Shown: one piece after another, positions 1 through 9,975 of the stretch | How the letters are laid out: the number at the start of each line of letters is the position of its first letter | Numbering within the stretch: the stretch's first letter is position 1 | NCBI GenBank assembly: GCA_964391995.1 | Contig: CAYMOM010000063.1 | Location: 1-11,292 of the forward strand | DNA length: 11,292 nt | Direction: 5' to 3' | Source: UBA11524 sp964391995 | Lineage (GTDB): Bacteria > Bacillota > Clostridia > Christensenellales > Aristaeellaceae | Notes under the pieces: generated by a model | Database searches by the model: none | What the model was told of the DNA's origin: nothing | The model's input: the letters and a program-made list of their open reading frames with translations, nothing else | Translations under genes and position numbers: made by a program

Positions 1-173
1 GCGTCCTTGCCGGTCTTCTCGGCGACCATGTCAAAGGCAGTATAGCAGACGTTCTGCGCGACACCGCGCTTGCCGTCCAGCATAATCTGGTTAATCAGCT
101 TGGTGACCACCGTGGTCCCGTGTACGGGATCGGGCAGCACCTCGCGCTTGGGTACAAAACCGCGACGGGGCAT
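1..173 (-). CDS. rpsG: 30S ribosomal protein S7 (partial, N-terminal part)
   Basis: The first 57 residues of ribosomal protein S7 are visible, read on the minus strand from the ATG at 173-171; the rest lies beyond the left edge. The start MPRRGFVPKREVLPDP and the following VVTKLINQIMLDGKRG..Q..CY.AFD pattern match Firmicutes S7 closely. S7 is a primary 16S rRNA-binding protein that organises the head of the 30S subunit near the E site. The start is fixed by a strong Shine-Dalgarno TAGGAGGG (minus strand, about 180-187) with normal spacing. The gene is downstream of rpsL in the same direction, separated by an unusually long spacer of 208 bases. In other bacteria S7 regulates this operon by binding the rpsL-rpsG mRNA spacer; whether that happens here is inference. 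Confidence 0.97.
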   Translation of the reverse strand, partial: MPRRGFVPKREVLPDPVHGTTVVTKLINQIMLDGKRGVAQNVCYTAFDMVAEKTGKD

Positions 174-381
174 ATGATTCCCTCCTACAAACTCTTCGTT
201 GAATTCAGCGCTGCACCCATCTCCCTGTGGCTGCGTGTCAGCATCACGCGGCTCCCGCAACGGATATTGCGGGCCCACAGGCCTTCTGTCCCGCGGGGCG
301 GGCGCTCCCTCCCGGTTCCAGGGGAAGGTGCCGCCTGACGGATATGGCCTATGGGTTCAGGCTGCCGTTGGGCGCTGTAGC
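174..381 (-). other. rpsL-rpsG intercistronic spacer with hairpin
   Basis: These 208 bases separate rpsL from rpsG and hold no credible gene. Read on the minus strand the spacer is GC-rich and contains a perfect 7-bp hairpin, CCCGCAA paired with TTGCGGG, at 254-273 with a 6-base loop. It also has short palindromes: CCCGCGGG near 291-298 and GGGCCC at 271-276. No T-run follows the hairpin, so it does not look like an intrinsic terminator. The rpsG Shine-Dalgarno is at the downstream end. A role as S7-binding regulatory RNA is possible by analogy with the Escherichia coli str operon, but no rRNA-mimicking sequence was identified by eye. Confidence 0.5.
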
Positions 382-756
382 TTACTTCTTCGGGCGCTTG
401 GCGCCGTACTTGGAGCGGGCCTGCATACGCTTGGCCACACCGGCGGTATCCAGAGCACCGCGGATGATGTGGTAACGAACGCCGGGCAGGTCGCGCACAC
501 GGCCGCCGCGGATCAGCACAACGCTATGCTCCTGCAGGTTGTGGCCGATGCCGGGGATATAGCAGGTACCTTCGATGGAGTTCGTCAGACGGATACGGGC
601 AATCTTACGCAGAGCGGAGTTGGGCTTCTTGGGCGTCGTGGTTTTGACGCTCAGGCACACACCGCGCTTCTGCGGGCAGCCCTGCAGAATGGGCGCAGTA
701 GACTTGTTAGCAGCCTTCTCGCGACCCTTACGAACCAGCTGATTGATCGTGGGCAT
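382..756 (-). CDS. rpsL: 30S ribosomal protein S12
   Basis: Complete S12 of 124 residues, the decoding-centre protein of the small subunit. The conserved blocks are all present: MPTINQLVRKGR at the N-terminus, CPQKRGVC (27-34), TTTPKKPNSALRK (39-51), GHNLQEHSVVLIRGG (71-85) and DLPGVRYHIIRGALDTAGV, ending in RSKYGAKRPKK. The frame is open 13 codons further upstream, but the start at 756 has the Shine-Dalgarno TTGGAGGTG and gives the conserved N-terminus. Bacilli carry a 13-residue insertion before PQKRGVC that is absent here, as in other Clostridia. Oddities: residue 88 is Arg (CGC codon) where Lys is nearly universal (GGRVKDLPG), and the segment 59-66 reads NSIEGTCY instead of the usual NGxEVTAY. 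Lys43 is normal. It lies 73 bases downstream of the L7Ae-like gene. Confidence 0.97.
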   Translation of the reverse strand: MPTINQLVRKGREKAANKSTAPILQGCPQKRGVCLSVKTTTPKKPNSALRKIARIRLTNSIEGTCYIPGIGHNLQEHSVVLIRGGRVRDLPGVRYHIIRGALDTAGVAKRMQARSKYGAKRPKK

Positions 757-781
757 GAGAGCACCTCCAAAATGTATGTCC

Positions 782-808
782 AAAAATTTCCGCAACCCTC
801 GGAAACTT
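782..808 (-). terminator. Terminator-like hairpin between the L7Ae-like gene and rpsL
   Basis: On the minus strand AAGTTTCCG (808-800) pairs with CGGAAATTT (792-784), giving 9 bp including one G-U pair around a 7-base loop. Five T's run from 786 to 782, three of them within the stem. This looks like a weak intrinsic terminator or attenuator placed 22 bases after the L7Ae-like stop codon and just upstream of the rpsL Shine-Dalgarno. Because rpsL and rpsG have no obvious promoter of their own in the 73-base gap, complete termination is unlikely; partial termination or an mRNA processing or stability element is more plausible. Confidence 0.4.
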
Positions 809-829
809 ATTGGCGCAAGTAAGATAGGA

Positions 830-1072
830 TTACTTCAGCACAGCCGCAGCGGCAGCGGATACCTCCACCCCGCAGGCCACGCCAAGCTCCTTCATGGACG
901 CCACCCGAACCACCGGCACGCCCGCAGCCTCGCCTGCGGTGACAATGCGCTGGAACAGGAAGGTATCCGCATCGTTGGCCACATAGGCCCGGGCGGCGGT
1001 TCCGGCCTTCAGTGCCCGGAGCACCTGCTTGGTGCCAACCACCTTGGCGGCAGCATTCTTCAAGGTTTCCAT
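830..1072 (-). CDS. Ribosomal protein L7Ae-like (YbxF / RplGB family)
   Basis: An 80-residue L7Ae/L30e/S12e/Gadd45-family protein. These are small alpha-beta-alpha sandwich RNA-binding proteins that recognise kink-turns; the Bacillus homologue YbxF binds K-turn RNA and is encoded directly before rpsL. The family signature is seen as VGTKQVLRALKAG (12-24), AYVANDAD (29-36), then GVPVVRVASMKELGVACGVEVSAAAAAVLK to the end. The length is normal for the family. The start at 1072 has GGGAGGTC as Shine-Dalgarno (1083-1087 core) at ordinary spacing. It is the first gene of a minus-strand operon with rpsL and rpsG, behind a strong promoter at 1154-1182. Family assignment is firm; its ribosomal role is poorly established even in well-studied species. 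Confidence 0.92.
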   Translation of the reverse strand: METLKNAAAKVVGTKQVLRALKAGTAARAYVANDADTFLFQRIVTAGEAAGVPVVRVASMKELGVACGVEVSAAAAAVLK

Positions 1073-1153
1073 TGCACTTCGACCTCCCTTTCACCCGGAT
1101 GAATGCGCACCCCAAAAGGGCACACTTCTCCTGCGTATGCAATCAACCGTTTC

Positions 1154-1182
1154 ATGATACCATTCTTTTCTGTCGTTGTCAA
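1154..1182 (-). promoter_or_regulatory. Strong SigA-type extended -10 promoter for L7Ae-like/rpsL/rpsG operon
   Basis: On the minus strand a perfect -35 TTGACA (1182-1177) is followed after exactly 17 bases by TATCAT (1159-1154). The -10 is preceded by TGG, giving an extended TGnTATCAT element. The expected start point is near 1147, giving a leader of roughly 75 bases before the ATG at 1072. The near-consensus match fits a highly expressed ribosomal-protein operon. Confidence 0.9.
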
Positions 1183-1240
1183 CGGATTTTCAGCGAATTT
1201 TTGCCGCAAGGCCATGGCAATTTCAGCTTTTTATGATTCT

Positions 1241-1270
1241 GTCATACTTTTGACTTGTTTTTCATACGCT
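1241..1270 (+). promoter_or_regulatory. Putative SigE-type (sporulation mother cell) promoter for the SpoIID-like gene
   Basis: GTCATACT at 1241-1248 is followed after 14 bases by CATACGCT at 1263-1270. This resembles the Bacillus SigE pattern (TCATATT-like -35, about 14 bases, CATACAnT-like -10), with mismatches at one -35 position and two -10 positions. The start point would fall near 1276-1278, about 20 bases before the ATG at 1298. A SigA alternative, TTGACT (1250-1255) and TATTAT (1275-1280), has a poor 19-base spacer. The SigE reading is favoured because spoIID is a known SigE-regulon gene; this is inference. Confidence 0.55.
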
Positions 1271-1297
1271 TCCTTATTATATAGTGGAGGTATTTGC

Positions 1298-2245
1298 ATG
1301 AAACTCCTTGCCGCCTGCCTGCTTTGTGCCCTTTTGTCCGCCTGTGCCGCCCCGGAGGAGCCGCCCTCCCCGACCCTGGCGCCTGCGTTGCCCGATGGCA
1401 TTGCCACCGATGATGCAGGCATCCCCACCCTGGAGGTTTACCTGACTGCCGATGAAACCATTGCCCCCATGGACATTGAAACCTATGTGATGGGGGTTGT
1501 GGCCGGCGAAATGAAAAACGACTGGCCCCTGGAAGCCCTGAAGGCTCAGGCCATCCTGGCCCGGACGTTTGTGCTGCGCTTCGTTTCGGAAAAGGAGAGC
1601 CGCTATGCCGGCGCGGACATCTCAACCGATATTGCCGAAGCGCAGGCATATAATGAAGAAAACATCAACGATGCCATCCGCCAGGCCGTGGAGGAAACCG
1701 CCGGGCAGGTGCTGGTCACCCCTGCCGGCGCCCTGCCCTACACCTGGTTTCACGCCCATTCCGGCGGCAGCACCGCCCTGGCCCGGGAAGGACTGGACTG
1801 GCAGAAGGCCGAACCCTCCTACACCCTGGTGACCGACGGCCTGGACAGCCCCCATGCGCCGCCGGAAGCCAAGGCGTGGGAGGCAGACTTTTCCGCCGGC
1901 GAGTTTCTTGCCGCCTGCCGGCAGGCGGGCGCCGTGCCGGAGAGCATCGGCACCGTCAGCATTGCCGAAAAGGGCGAAAGCGGCCGCGCCGTAACCCTGC
2001 TGGTGGACGGGGTGAAGGTATCCGCTGCCCGGCTGCGCCTGGCCCTGGGCAGCACGGTCATGCGCTCCACCCTGCTGACGGAGCTTTCCACCGATGGGCG
2101 CACCGTTCACATGGCCGGGCGCGGCTACGGCCACGGTGTGGGCATGCCCCAGTGGGGCGCCTACGCCCTGGCTCAGGACGGCCTGACCGGCGAGGACATC
2201 GCCCTGCACTACTACCAGGGCCTGTCCCTTGTACGCATGTGGTGA
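1298..2245 (+). CDS. spoIID: SpoIID/LytB-domain lipoprotein (stage II sporulation protein D family)
   Basis: A 315-residue protein of the SpoIID/LytB family. SpoIID is a septal peptidoglycan lytic transglycosylase that works with SpoIIP and SpoIIM during engulfment of the forespore. The start at 1298 is set by GGAGG (1286-1290, 7-base spacing) and gives a short lipoprotein signal: Lys2, hydrophobic core, lipobox LSAC with Cys16. A proline- and acid-rich linker follows (17-43). Family motifs are YVMGVVAGEM (63-72, with Glu71 at the catalytic position) followed by PLEALKAQAILARTFVL, HSGG (154-157) and YGHGVGMPQWGA (277-288). Classical SpoIID is anchored by an N-terminal membrane helix, so lipid anchoring is a variation. 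It is divergent from the ribosomal operon and co-directional with rpoB, 217 bases upstream. A vegetative SpoIID-like wall enzyme is the alternative; the SigE-like promoter argues for sporulation. Confidence 0.88.
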   Translation: MKLLAACLLCALLSACAAPEEPPSPTLAPALPDGIATDDAGIPTLEVYLTADETIAPMDIETYVMGVVAGEMKNDWPLEALKAQAILARTFVLRFVSEKESRYAGADISTDIAEAQAYNEENINDAIRQAVEETAGQVLVTPAGALPYTWFHAHSGGSTALAREGLDWQKAEPSYTLVTDGLDSPHAPPEAKAWEADFSAGEFLAACRQAGAVPESIGTVSIAEKGESGRAVTLLVDGVKVSAARLRLALGSTVMRSTLLTELSTDGRTVHMAGRGYGHGVGMPQWGAYALAQDGLTGEDIALHYYQGLSLVRMW

Positions 2246-2283
2246 ACCATGCACACGAATTTATGAATTTTCCTTAAAAAGCA

Positions 2284-2324
2284 TTGACAATCCGCTTGAC
2301 AAATGATAGAATTTAGAATTGTAT
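2284..2324 (+). promoter_or_regulatory. Two overlapping SigA-type promoters for rpoBC
   Basis: Promoter 1 is TTGACA (2284-2289), 17 bases, TAGAAT (2307-2312), a near-perfect match. Promoter 2, shifted by 12 bases, is TTGACA (2296-2301), 17 bases, TTGTAT (2319-2324), with a weaker -10. The predicted starts leave a leader of roughly 130-145 bases before the rpoB ATG at 2463. No clear riboswitch, strong hairpin or attenuator was seen in that leader (about 2319-2462). No terminator was seen between the SpoIID-like gene and these promoters, so some read-through is possible. Confidence 0.85.
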
Positions 2325-2462
2325 CAGTGTCTTTATGTACTGTTGCGTTTTTCCCTGTGTCTGTCATTGTACACGATGGCTGCAAAAGATGCAAGAGGAA
2401 ATATTCAGCAGCTGACGGAATAAACGATGCTGGTCGGACGATGTAAGGGGTGATGGCTTTTT

Positions 2463-5400
2463 ATGGTACACGAGGTTGAGATGGGCAAGCTCCGCAAGCG
2501 CATGAGCTTCTCGCGCATCGAAGAAGTTCTCGACATGCCTGACCTGATTGAGGTGCAGAAGAACTCGTATCAACGCTTTCTGGACACCGACCTTCGTGAA
2601 GTTTTGGCCGACGTTTCACCGATTACCGATTACAACGGCAATCTGGTGCTTGAATTTGTTGACTACTCCCTGGACGCGCCGAAAAACACCGTGGAGCGCT
2701 GCCGCGAGCGGGACATGACCTATGCTGCCCCGCTGAAGGTGTTTGTCCGCCTGAAGAACCGCGAGACCGGCGAAATTAAAGAATCCGATGTGTTCATGGG
2801 CGATTTCCCCCTCATGACCGACCACGGCACCTTCATCATCAATGGCGCTGAGCGCGTGATTGTTTCCCAGCTGGTGCGTTCCCCCGGCGTGTATTTCGAC
2901 TGCCAGCTGGACAAGGCAGGCAAGCCCCTGTATTCCAGCCAGATCATCCCCAACCGCGGCGCCTGGCTGGAGTATGAAACCGACTCCAACGACGTGCTGT
3001 GGGTGCGTATCGACCGTGCCCGCAAGCTGCCCATCACCGTGATTCTCCGCGCCCTGGGCTACGGCACCGATGCGGACATTCTCGACCTGATGGGCGATGA
3101 CGAGCGTCTGAAGGCCACCATCCAGAAGGGCGACAACGCCAAGAGCCGCGAGGAAGGCCTGATTGAAATCTACAAGCGCCAGAAGCCCGGCGAGCCCGCC
3201 AGTGCCGAAAGCGCCACCAACATGTTCAATTCCCTCTTCTTCGACCCCAAGCGTTACGACCTGATGCGCGTGGGCCGCTACAAGTTCAACAAAAAGCTCT
3301 CCATTGCCACCCGCATCAACGGCCAGGTGGCTGCGGAGGATGTTGTCAACCCGCAAACCGGCGAAATCATGGCCAAGAAGGGCGATACCTTCGACCTGGA
3401 AACCGCCCGCGCCATCCAGAACGCCGGCGTGAATGCCGTGTGGGTGGATGTGGATGGCAACATCCGCAAGGTGATCGGCAACAACTTTGTTGAGGCTGCC
3501 GCCTACCTGCCCTTCGACCCCAAGGAGGCAGGCATCCTGGAAATGGTTCACCTGCCCACCCTGAAGACCCTGATGGAATCCGTGGATGCCGACCAGCTGA
3601 AGGAGGCCGTGAAGGAAAACGTGGCTTCCCTGGTGCCCAAGCACATTCTGGCGGACGACATTGTGGCCTCCATCAGCTACATGCTGGGCCTGCCCTACGG
3701 CCTGGGCTTTACCGATGACATCGACCATCTGGGCAACCGCCGCCTGCGGTCCGTGGGCGAACTGCTGCAGAACCAGATCCGCATCGGCCTGACCCGCCTG
3801 GAGCGCGTGGTGCGCGAGCGCATGAGCGTGCAGGATTCCAGCGACGTGAAGCCCGGCGACCTGATCAACATCCGCCCGGTGAGCGCCGCCATCAAGGAGT
3901 TCTTCGGTTCCTCCCAGCTGTCCCAGTTCATGGATCAGCCCAACCCCCTGGCCGAGCTGACCCACAAGCGCCGCCTTTCCGCCCTGGGCCCTGGCGGCCT
4001 GAACCGCGACCGCGCCTCCTTCGAGGTTCGCGACGTGCACTATTCCCACTATGCCCGCATCTGCCCCATTGAAACCCCTGAAGGCCCCAACATCGGCCTG
4101 ATCGGCTCCCTGGCCACCTATGCGCGCATCAACGAATACGGCTTTATCGAGGCGCCTTATCGCCGGGTGGATCGGGCCAATGCCCGGGTGACCGAAGAGA
4201 TTATCTACATGACCGCCGATGAGGAAGACTTCTATAAGGTTGCTACCGCCAACGAGCCCCTGAACGAGGACGGCACCTTTGTCAAGGATCGGGTCATGGT
4301 TCGCGACAAGGCCGAAATTATCGAGGTGCCCGTGGGCAAGGTGGACTTCATTGACGTATCTCCCCGGCAGGTTGTTTCCGTGGCCACCGCCATGATTCCC
4401 TTCCTGGAGAACGACGACGCCACCCGCGCCCTGATGGGCTCCAACATGCAGCGCCAGGCTGTGCCGCTGCTGGTGCCGGAAGCGCCCCTGGTGGGCACCG
4501 GCATGGAGTTCAAGGCTGCCCACGATTCCGGCGTGGTTATCCTGGCCAAGGAATCCGGCGTGGTGGACAAGGTCAGCGGCAACGAGATCGTCATCAAGGA
4601 CGAGCATGGCGAGCGCCATGTGTACCACCTGACCAAGTTTGCCCGCTCCAACCAGGGCACCTGCATCAACCAGCGCCCCGTGGTTTCCGCCGGGCAGATC
4701 ATCGAAAAGGGTGACCTGCTGGCCGATGGCCCGTCCACCGAAAAGGGTGAGATCGGCCTGGGCCGCAACGCGCTGATCGGCTTCATGACCTGGGAAGGCT
4801 ACAACTACGAGGACGCTGTGCTGCTGTCCGAAAAGCTGGTGAAGGAGGATATCTACACCTCCATCCACATTGAGGAGTTCGAATCCGAAGCCCGTGAAAC
4901 CAAGCTGGGCCCGGAGGAGATCACCCGTGACATCCCCAACATTTCCGATGATGCCATCAAGGATCTGGACGAGGGCGGCATTATCCGCATCGGCGCCGAG
5001 GTTCGTGCAGGCGATATTCTGGTGGGCAAGGTGACCCCCAAGGGTGAAACCGAGCTGACCGCCGAGGAGCGCCTGCTCCGCGCCATCTTTGGCGAAAAGG
5101 CCCGCGAGGTGCGCGACACTTCCCTGCGTGTGCCCCACGGCGAGGGCGGCATTGTGGTGGATGTGAAAATCTTCACCCGGGAGAACAAGGACGAGCTGTC
5201 CCCCGGCGTGAACGAGATGGTTCGCGTGTATATTGCCCAGAAGCGCAAGATCTCCGTGGGCGACAAGATGGCAGGCCGCCACGGCAACAAGGGCGTTGTG
5301 TCCCGCATTCTCCGCGAGGAGGACATGCCTTTCCTGCCCGATGGCACTCCCCTGCAGATCGTGCTGAATCCCTTGGGCGTTCCCTCCCGTATGAACATCG

Positions 5401-6299
5401 GCCAGGTGCTGGAAGTGCACCTGGGCCTGGCCTGCCGCGCCCTGGGCTGGCACATTGCCACACCCGTTTTCGATGGCGCCACCTATGAGGAGATCCGCGA
5501 CTGCCTGGGCCTGGCCTCCGACACCATGGCTGCGCCTGTGGATGAGAGCAACCCCCGCATGCAGCAGACCTACTTCCACAACGGCAAGCCGCTGCGCCTG
5601 GAGCTGGACGAGGAAGGCAAGCGCCTGTTCAAGGATGGCAAGCTGCGCCTGCGGGACGGCCGCACCGGCGACTATTTCGAAAACCCTGTGACGGTGGGCA
5701 TCATGTACTTCCTGAAGCTCCACCACCTGGTGGACGACAAGATGCACGCCCGCTCCACCGGCCCCTATTCCCTGGTGACCCAGCAGCCCCTGGGCGGCAA
5801 GGCCCAGTTCGGCGGCCAGCGCTTTGGCGAGATGGAAGTCTGGGCCCTGGAGGCCTATGGCGCTGCCAACACCCTGCAGGAGATCCTGACCGTCAAGTCC
5901 GATGACACCGTGGGCCGCGTGAAGACCTACGAGGCCATCATCAAGGGTCAGAATATCCCCACCCCCGGCGTGCCCGAGTCCTTTAAGGTGCTGGTGAAGG
6001 AGCTGCAGGCCCTGAGCCTGGACATCAAGGTGCTGGATGCCGATAAGAACGAGATCGAGATTCCCGAATTGGATCCCGAGGACATGATGACCCCCGATTC
6101 CTCCGCCCGCGAGGAAGAGGAACCCGCTGCGACCCAGCCCGATATGCCCGCCGCCGACCTGGACGAGGAGGAAGCGGACATCGATATGGATGCGGACTTC
6201 AGCCAGGATGATTTCTCCCTGGGCAGCGAGGATGACGGCATGGACGACTTCAATGTTGATGAACTGTCCCTGGACTCCTTCGACGATCCGCTGGAATAA
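2463..6299 (+). CDS. rpoB: DNA-directed RNA polymerase subunit beta
   Basis: A complete beta subunit of 1278 residues, forming with beta' the catalytic core of bacterial RNA polymerase. Recognisable stretches include VFMGDFPLMTDHGTFIINGAERVIVSQLVRSPGVYF near the N-terminus, the rifampicin region GSSQLSQFMDQ...THKRRLSALGPGGL from about residue 482, CPIETPEGPNIGL after it, and GDKMAGRHGNKG (933-944) near the active site. The rifampicin-contact residues matching E. coli Asp516, His526 and Ser531 are wild type. The last 86 residues (1193-1278) are a strongly acidic, probably disordered tail with 35 Asp/Glu and 2 Lys/Arg. AAGGGGTG (2445-2452) supports the ATG at 2463; an ATG at 2481 preceded by GAGG (2472-2475) is a possible alternative six codons later. 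rplJ-rplL, its usual upstream partners, are absent from the window. Confidence 0.99.
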   Translation: MVHEVEMGKLRKRMSFSRIEEVLDMPDLIEVQKNSYQRFLDTDLREVLADVSPITDYNGNLVLEFVDYSLDAPKNTVERCRERDMTYAAPLKVFVRLKNRETGEIKESDVFMGDFPLMTDHGTFIINGAERVIVSQLVRSPGVYFDCQLDKAGKPLYSSQIIPNRGAWLEYETDSNDVLWVRIDRARKLPITVILRALGYGTDADILDLMGDDERLKATIQKGDNAKSREEGLIEIYKRQKPGEPASAESATNMFNSLFFDPKRYDLMRVGRYKFNKKLSIATRINGQVAAEDVVNPQTGEIMAKKGDTFDLETARAIQNAGVNAVWVDVDGNIRKVIGNNFVEAAAYLPFDPKEAGILEMVHLPTLKTLMESVDADQLKEAVKENVASLVPKHILADDIVASISYMLGLPYGLGFTDDIDHLGNRRLRSVGELLQNQIRIGLTRLERVVRERMSVQDSSDVKPGDLINIRPVSAAIKEFFGSSQLSQFMDQPNPLAELTHKRRLSALGPGGLNRDRASFEVRDVHYSHYARICPIETPEGPNIGLIGSLATYARINEYGFIEAPYRRVDRANARVTEEIIYMTADEEDFYKVATANEPLNEDGTFVKDRVMVRDKAEIIEVPVGKVDFIDVSPRQVVSVATAMIPFLENDDATRALMGSNMQRQAVPLLVPEAPLVGTGMEFKAAHDSGVVILAKESGVVDKVSGNEIVIKDEHGERHVYHLTKFARSNQGTCINQRPVVSAGQIIEKGDLLADGPSTEKGEIGLGRNALIGFMTWEGYNYEDAVLLSEKLVKEDIYTSIHIEEFESEARETKLGPEEITRDIPNISDDAIKDLDEGGIIRIGAEVRAGDILVGKVTPKGETELTAEERLLRAIFGEKAREVRDTSLRVPHGEGGIVVDVKIFTRENKDELSPGVNEMVRVYIAQKRKISVGDKMAGRHGNKGVVSRILREEDMPFLPDGTPLQIVLNPLGVPSRMNIGQVLEVHLGLACRALGWHIATPVFDGATYEEIRDCLGLASDTMAAPVDESNPRMQQTYFHNGKPLRLELDEEGKRLFKDGKLRLRDGRTGDYFENPVTVGIMYFLKLHHLVDDKMHARSTGPYSLVTQQPLGGKAQFGGQRFGEMEVWALEAYGAANTLQEILTVKSDDTVGRVKTYEAIIKGQNIPTPGVPESFKVLVKELQALSLDIKVLDADKNEIEIPELDPEDMMTPDSSAREEEEPAATQPDMPAADLDEEEADIDMDADFSQDDFSLGSEDDGMDDFNVDELSLDSFDDPLE

Positions 6300-6401
6300 T
6301 TGCACCAGTCAGTTGACTGTTTGGCCGTGTGCGGGTGCGATGGTGCATCCGTGCCGGCAGATAAGGGTGCGGCATTTCGCCGCTGAAGGGAGTGGACCCT
6401 T
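6300..6401 (+). other. Structured rpoB-rpoC intercistronic spacer
   Basis: This 102-base spacer has no gene but several inverted repeats. TGCACCA (6301-6307) is the exact complement of TGGTGCA (6341-6347), 7 bp enclosing 33 bases. CAGTC (6306-6310) pairs with GACTG (6315-6319), competing with the first stem. GCGGC (6369-6373) pairs with GCCGC (6379-6383) around ATTTC. A further hairpin covers the rpoC Shine-Dalgarno. None is a classical terminator, so the two genes are expected to be co-transcribed; the structures could be a processing or stability site. Confidence 0.5.

Positions 6402-6404
<3 letters not shown>
6386..6404 (+). promoter_or_regulatory. rpoC Shine-Dalgarno in a hairpin next to a TTG start
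   Basis: The ribosome-binding sequence AAGGGAG (6386-6392) lies 9 bases before the TTG start codon of rpoC (6402-6404). AAGGG (6386-6390) can pair with CCCTT (6397-6401) around the loop AGTGGA, and a G-U pair (6385 with 6402) could extend it into the start codon. The stem is followed by a T-rich run, so it also looks like a very short terminator. The effect would be to damp rpoC initiation unless ribosomes leaving rpoB or the surrounding RNA open it; this is inference. Confidence 0.5.
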
Positions 6405-9971
<3,567 letters not shown>

Positions 9972-9975
9972 TTCC

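Noticed and set aside
757..795. A 13-residue N-terminal extension of S12 from the ATG at 795
   Set aside because: It overlaps the Shine-Dalgarno of the conserved MPTINQL start and the terminator-like hairpin, and is not found in the family.
199..822. A 207-codon open frame on the plus strand across rpsL
   Set aside because: It is antisense to rpsL and the rpsL-rpsG spacer, has no Shine-Dalgarno and matches no known family pattern.
1073..1147. A kink-turn for autoregulation in the L7Ae-like gene leader
   Set aside because: Only a weak hairpin with several wobble pairs can be drawn; no convincing tandem G-A motif with a three-base bulge was found.
1103..1297. Extension of the SpoIID-like reading frame 65 codons upstream
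   Set aside because: The extension overlaps the ribosomal promoter region and both predicted promoter boxes, has no Shine-Dalgarno, and would bury the lipoprotein signal; the ATG at 1298 has a good GGAGG.
2376..2423. A 15-codon upstream open frame (MAAKDARGNIQQLTE) in the rpoB leader
   Set aside because: It has no Shine-Dalgarno, no regulatory codon run and no terminator-antiterminator structure behind it; likely chance.
2369..2473. Direct repeat GTACACGA at 2369-2376 and 2466-2473, the second at the rpoB start
   Set aside because: Only eight bases with weak flanking similarity; expected by chance at some rate and with no inverted or operator symmetry.
2616..6305. A very long open frame antisense to nearly all of rpoB, and a similar one (6309-9977) antisense to rpoC
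   Set aside because: Both mirror codon usage of the sense gene in GC-rich DNA; the translations are low-complexity (Gly, Leu, His, Val, Ala rich) with no recognisable domain, and there is no promoter or Shine-Dalgarno. The sense genes are unambiguous.
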